Shown here one piece after another: positions 61,366 through 64,000 of a stretch of DNA of 64,000 nt. Every line of letters starts with the position of its first letter. Position 1 is the first letter of the stretch. This DNA comes from Roseateles amylovorans (lineage in GTDB: Bacteria; Pseudomonadota; Gammaproteobacteria; Burkholderiales; Burkholderiaceae_C). Both the position numbers and the translations under genes were made by a program. The notes below the pieces were generated by a model, which saw only the letters and a list, made by a program, of their open reading frames with translations, was not told the origin of the DNA and did no database searches. The DNA lies in NCBI RefSeq assembly GCF_025398155.2, contig NZ_CP104562.2, positions 6,138,001-6,202,000 of the forward strand. The letters run 5' to 3'.

Positions 61366-61597
61366 GCCCCGAATGGTAACGGAGGGACAAAGTCCGGCCA
61401 TGTCAGTGACCGCTTAGCATCGGCTCGGAGTAGCCCGGACGCGCTGGACGAAGCCCAGCAATCGCGGCACCGCGATCAACGACGAGACCACCAGCTGGCA
61501 GGTAAGTGGGCAGTCGTTCCGTCTTCGCTGACAGCCGCTCCAGCTTGAACGAGGTCCAACAGCAGCGATCGCTTGCTCAGCCCAATGGCTCAACCCC

Positions 61598-62053
61598 TCA
61601 CACCCGCAGCCACGCGTAATCGCCGTGGCTCAGGCTCTCGAACATCTCGTCTTCGGCAACAAGGATGTTCTCCCTCCAGTACCGGCCGTGCTCCGCGTAA
61701 TGGTTGAAGGTGTCCGCCAGATACACGCCATCCGTATCGTGCGTCATGGGAATGCGCACGATCAGCAGCACCAGGCCGGTATCGGCATCCAGGCCAAGCT
61801 GCGCCTGGTCCTGCGCATACAGCGTGAGATTGGCTTCCAGCATCAGCCGAAACACCCGCAGGCTGCGGCCGGAGGTGACGCTGCCGAAGGTGAAGTTCAG
61901 GTACATCGCCTCCGGGTCGTTGTCGTAATGCCCAAGCAGCACCTCGAAGCCCTCGACCTCGATGGCATTGCGGGCGATGGCGGTCTCGGCATCGGGCAGT
62001 TCCACCACCTCGCACAGCTCGCGGATCAGTTGGCAATAGCGGTCGTAGCTCAT
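61598..62053 (-). CDS. hpaB: CesT-like export-control chaperone, HpaB-like
   Basis: A 151-residue acidic protein of CesT type (YDRYCQLIRELCEVVELPD, MYLNFTFGSVTSGRSLRVFRLMLEANLTLY). By position just after an HpaA-like gene it corresponds to HpaB, the general T3S chaperone of Hrp2 systems, which passes effectors to the ATPase. The ATG overlaps the upstream stop (ATGA), so they are translationally coupled. No effector gene follows, because the hsd operon is next. Confidence 0.82.
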   Translation of the reverse strand: MSYDRYCQLIRELCEVVELPDAETAIARNAIEVEGFEVLLGHYDNDPEAMYLNFTFGSVTSGRSLRVFRLMLEANLTLYAQDQAQLGLDADTGLVLLIVRIPMTHDTDGVYLADTFNHYAEHGRYWRENILVAEDEMFESLSHGDYAWLRV

Positions 62054-62871
62054 GAACGTCGCTCCAGGGGCGATGGCAGCGTGGCGCGCTGCAGCAACGC
62101 ATTGCGGACATCGGCCAGGCCTTGCGGGCCCTCCGGCAGCGGCCGCAATGCCCGCAACGCAAAGATCGGGAACAGCAGATTGGCATTGCGCTCCGCCTCG
62201 GTGCCCGAAGGCGGCTTGCCCGCCTTGGCACACCAGGCCATGACCGCGGCCTTGACCTCGGCCATCGTGGGCGTCTGGCTGTCGGCCGGTCGGTGCCGCG
62301 CCGCGGCCGCCAGCGTCGCCAGCCGAGTGGCCGCCGCCGCGGTGGCGTTGCCGAAGTAGAGCGAGGCGATCGCATCGAACATCGCCTCCGCCGGCATGCC
62401 GCCGGGCGCAGGCGTGGCCAGCATCCGCGCCGCAGCCGGCTTGCGGCTCTGGCGCAGGGCGGCACCTTCGCCCACCGGCGGTCCGGGCGGCGGCGGTGGG
62501 GAATGGGACCGATCGGTCAGGCTGCCGCGCTGTTGCGGATCCGATGACGCGCCGGAACGCTGCTGGCCTTTCGGGCCGCTGACCGACTGCATCGACATCT
62601 GTGCCAACTGCTGCGGGTCCGAAGCCGGCAACTGCGCATGGTCGTCCTCGGGATGACCGGCGGATCGGGCGTTGGGCGCAGGTCGCGGCTTGGCGCGGGG
62701 AGCCGGGCCCGTGTTGCGACGCGCCGGCGCCTGGGCCCGCGGCGCATGCCGATAGGTGGTGCCCTTGTGGCTGCCACCGGCGAACCCCTTGTGGCCGTGG
62801 CCGGACGCGTGCTGCTCCTGCGCCCGCGCCTCGGCCGCCTGCTGGGTCTGTTGGGCGCGGTCGAGCCTCAT
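62050..62871 (-). CDS. hpaA: HpaA-like T3SS control protein
   Basis: A 273-residue protein, the same length as Xanthomonas HpaA and in the same place after sctS. The N-terminal 150 residues are disordered and rich in Ala, Pro, Gln, Ser and basic residues. The C-terminal 110 form a helical domain (AMFDAIASLYFGNATAAAATRL, AEVKAAVMAWCAKAG). HpaA proteins are secreted and regulate HpaB. Similarity is by layout and gene order. The start overlaps the sctS stop. Confidence 0.7.
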   Translation of the reverse strand: MRLDRAQQTQQAAEARAQEQHASGHGHKGFAGGSHKGTTYRHAPRAQAPARRNTGPAPRAKPRPAPNARSAGHPEDDHAQLPASDPQQLAQMSMQSVSGPKGQQRSGASSDPQQRGSLTDRSHSPPPPPGPPVGEGAALRQSRKPAAARMLATPAPGGMPAEAMFDAIASLYFGNATAAAATRLATLAAAARHRPADSQTPTMAEVKAAVMAWCAKAGKPPSGTEAERNANLLFPIFALRALRPLPEGPQGLADVRNALLQRATLPSPLERRS

Positions 62872-63131
62872 GTCTGGAACACGGCGGCGAAGAGATTTTC
62901 CGAGAACTTCATCAGCGTCGAGCCGGCCCAGGGCGCGGTCAACACGACCACGCCGGTCACCGCCAGCAGCTTGATGCCCTGCGAGATGCTCGAATCCTGC
63001 AGCGAAGTGATGGCCTGGAAGAACGACACCAGCAGGCCGATCACCGCCGACACCACCACCGCCGGCAGCGACAGCACCACACACATCATCAGCGCTTCAG
63101 ACGTCAGTTGGACGATCACGTCATAGTTCAT
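62868..63131 (-). CDS. sctS: T3SS export gate protein
   Basis: An 87-residue protein with two membrane helices and the conserved SctS segments LPAVVVSAVIGLLVSFFQAITSLQDSSIS and FAAVF-like end. One of three small gate proteins that form the entry pore with SctR and SctT. The stop overlaps the HpaA-like start. Confidence 0.95.
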   Translation of the reverse strand: MNYDVIVQLTSEALMMCVVLSLPAVVVSAVIGLLVSFFQAITSLQDSSISQGIKLLAVTGVVVLTAPWAGSTLMKFSENLFAAVFQT

Positions 63132-63168
63132 GCGGAACTCCGGTCAGAGGGCGTTGGGCACACCAGGC

Positions 63169-63825
63169 TCATCGGTAGGTCAGCACCAGGCCATGCACCA
63201 GTCGCGACCAGCCATCCAGCGTGACGAACAACAGCAGCTTGAACGGGATCGCCACATTGCTGGGCGTGACCTGCGACAAACCCATGGCCAGCAGCACATT
63301 GGCGATCACGATGTCGATCACGATGAAGGCCAGGTAGAGCAGGAAGCCGATGCGGAAAGCCGCCGTCAGCTCGCTGAGCAGGAAGGCCGGGGCGAGCACG
63401 ATCAGGTCATCCTTCTTCAGCGCGGCGGCCTGGTCAGCCGGCCAGATGATGGCGGCCGACTTCAGGAAGAACTGCTTCTCCCGCTCCTCCGCATGCTGGT
63501 CGAGGAACTTCCGGAAAGGCTCGCGGGCCGAGTCCGCCGCCTGCATCAGGGTCTGGGTGCTGGAGCTCTGCGCCGACGGCGAGGTCAGGCCCTTGGACGC
63601 CTCGATGAACACCGGCGCCATGATGTAGCAGGAGATGATGATCGCCACGCCGTTGAGCACCATGTTGGGCGGCACCTGCTGAACGCCGATGGCATTGCGC
63701 AGCAGACCCAGCACGATCGAGATCTTGGTGTAGGACGTCACCACCATGGCGGCGAACGGCAGCGCCGCCAGCGCCAGCAGCACCAGGAACAGTGAGACGG
63801 GATCAGCTTGCGACAGCGGCGTCAT
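63169..63825 (-). CDS. sctR: T3SS export gate protein
   Basis: A 218-residue membrane protein with signature segments VVTSYTKISIVLGLLRNAIGVQQVPPN and LLYLAFIVIDIVIANVLLAMGL. Full length. It forms the core of the gate with SctS and SctT. Its start overlaps the end of sctQ by 23 bases. Confidence 0.96.
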   Translation of the reverse strand: MTPLSQADPVSLFLVLLALAALPFAAMVVTSYTKISIVLGLLRNAIGVQQVPPNMVLNGVAIIISCYIMAPVFIEASKGLTSPSAQSSSTQTLMQAADSAREPFRKFLDQHAEEREKQFFLKSAAIIWPADQAAALKKDDLIVLAPAFLLSELTAAFRIGFLLYLAFIVIDIVIANVLLAMGLSQVTPSNVAIPFKLLLFVTLDGWSRLVHGLVLTYR

Positions 63826-64000
63826 GCACGAACTCCAGGCGGGTGATGCGAACGCCCAGCCGGTCGCCGATGGCGATCAACTGACCGTGGCCCAGCGTCT
63901 GGCCGTGGCAGATGAGGCGCACGGCCGCCTCGGCCAGCGGCACATCCAGCTCCACCGCATAGCCCGGCGCCATGTTGGCCAGATCGGCCAGGCTCACCCG
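63803..64000 (-). CDS. sctQ: T3SS sorting-platform C-ring protein, 3' part
   Basis: The C-terminal 65 residues of SctQ; the gene continues past the right edge. The segment is a SpoA domain: VELDVPLAEAAVRLICHGQTLGHGQLIAIGDRLGVRI in two parts. SpoA domains interlock in the cytoplasmic ring. Operon order here is sctQ-sctR-sctS-hpaA-hpaB, as in the Xanthomonas hrpD operon. Confidence 0.93.
   Translation of the reverse strand, partial: RVSLADLANMAPGYAVELDVPLAEAAVRLICHGQTLGHGQLIAIGDRLGVRITRLEFVHDAAVAS

Overview
The window is about 68% GC with dense, largely intact genes. The gene content points to a betaproteobacterium of the Burkholderiales, probably a plant- or soil-associated member of the Roseateles/Mitsuaria/Rubrivivax group. 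The evidence is a Hrp2-class (Xanthomonas/Ralstonia-like) type III secretion system (T3SS), many TonB receptors and Tat-exported enzymes. This placement is inference from gene families and composition; no rRNA or other marker gene is present.

Bases 1-5000: a cut-off SH3-type lipoprotein gene and a YkuD-like protein gene (minus strand), then a pair of 49-bp direct repeats and a YtrA-type GntR regulator/ABC exporter operon with a palindromic operator. Bases 5.2-7.6 kb: flavin reductase, Tat-exported M48 protease and a glyoxalase-II-like hydrolase. Bases 8-16.6 kb: a metal-handling cluster on the plus strand (DUF2946, small membrane protein, SCO, PCu(A)C, TonB receptor, DJ-1/PfpI, second TonB receptor, PepSY reductase-like protein). 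Bases 17-26.9 kb: miscellaneous exported enzymes and regulators (DUF6765 with a trefoil tail, AraC regulator with a divergent NTF2-like protein, M61 peptidase, amidohydrolase, DUF4239, DUF4394). Bases 27.1-31.5 kb: a cobalamin riboswitch followed by a TonB receptor and a PepSY membrane protein.

Bases 31.5-64 kb are the highlight. This is a T3SS locus preceded by candidate effector genes. I found sequences matching the plant-inducible-promoter (PIP) box used by HrpX/HrpB-type activators (TTCGN-N15-TTCGN, with a -10-like YANNNT 30-32 bp downstream). They lie in front of a SET-domain protein, of a large Ser/Thr/Pro-rich protein with repeated RRxS/RSxSxP motifs, and as a back-to-back divergent pair between a lytic transglycosylase and the start of the sctC operon. 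The structural genes are sctC, sctD, E- and G-like chaperones, two pilin-like genes, a harpin-like gene, hrpB1, sctI, J, K, L, N, O and T on the plus strand, and sctQ (cut by the window end), sctR, sctS, hpaA-like and hpaB-like on the minus strand. A complete type I restriction-modification operon (hsdM-hsdS-hsdR) sits between the two converging T3SS operons. A PhoB-like regulator with a degenerate receiver lies downstream of the transglycosylase.

Reading the parts together: secreted harpin and pilins, CesT-like chaperones, an HpaA/HpaB export-control pair and at least three candidate effectors appear to share HrpX/HrpB-type regulation. The SET protein (host chromatin or protein methylation) and the RRxS/14-3-3-motif proteins (host kinase or 14-3-3 engagement) are the best candidates for undescribed biology here.
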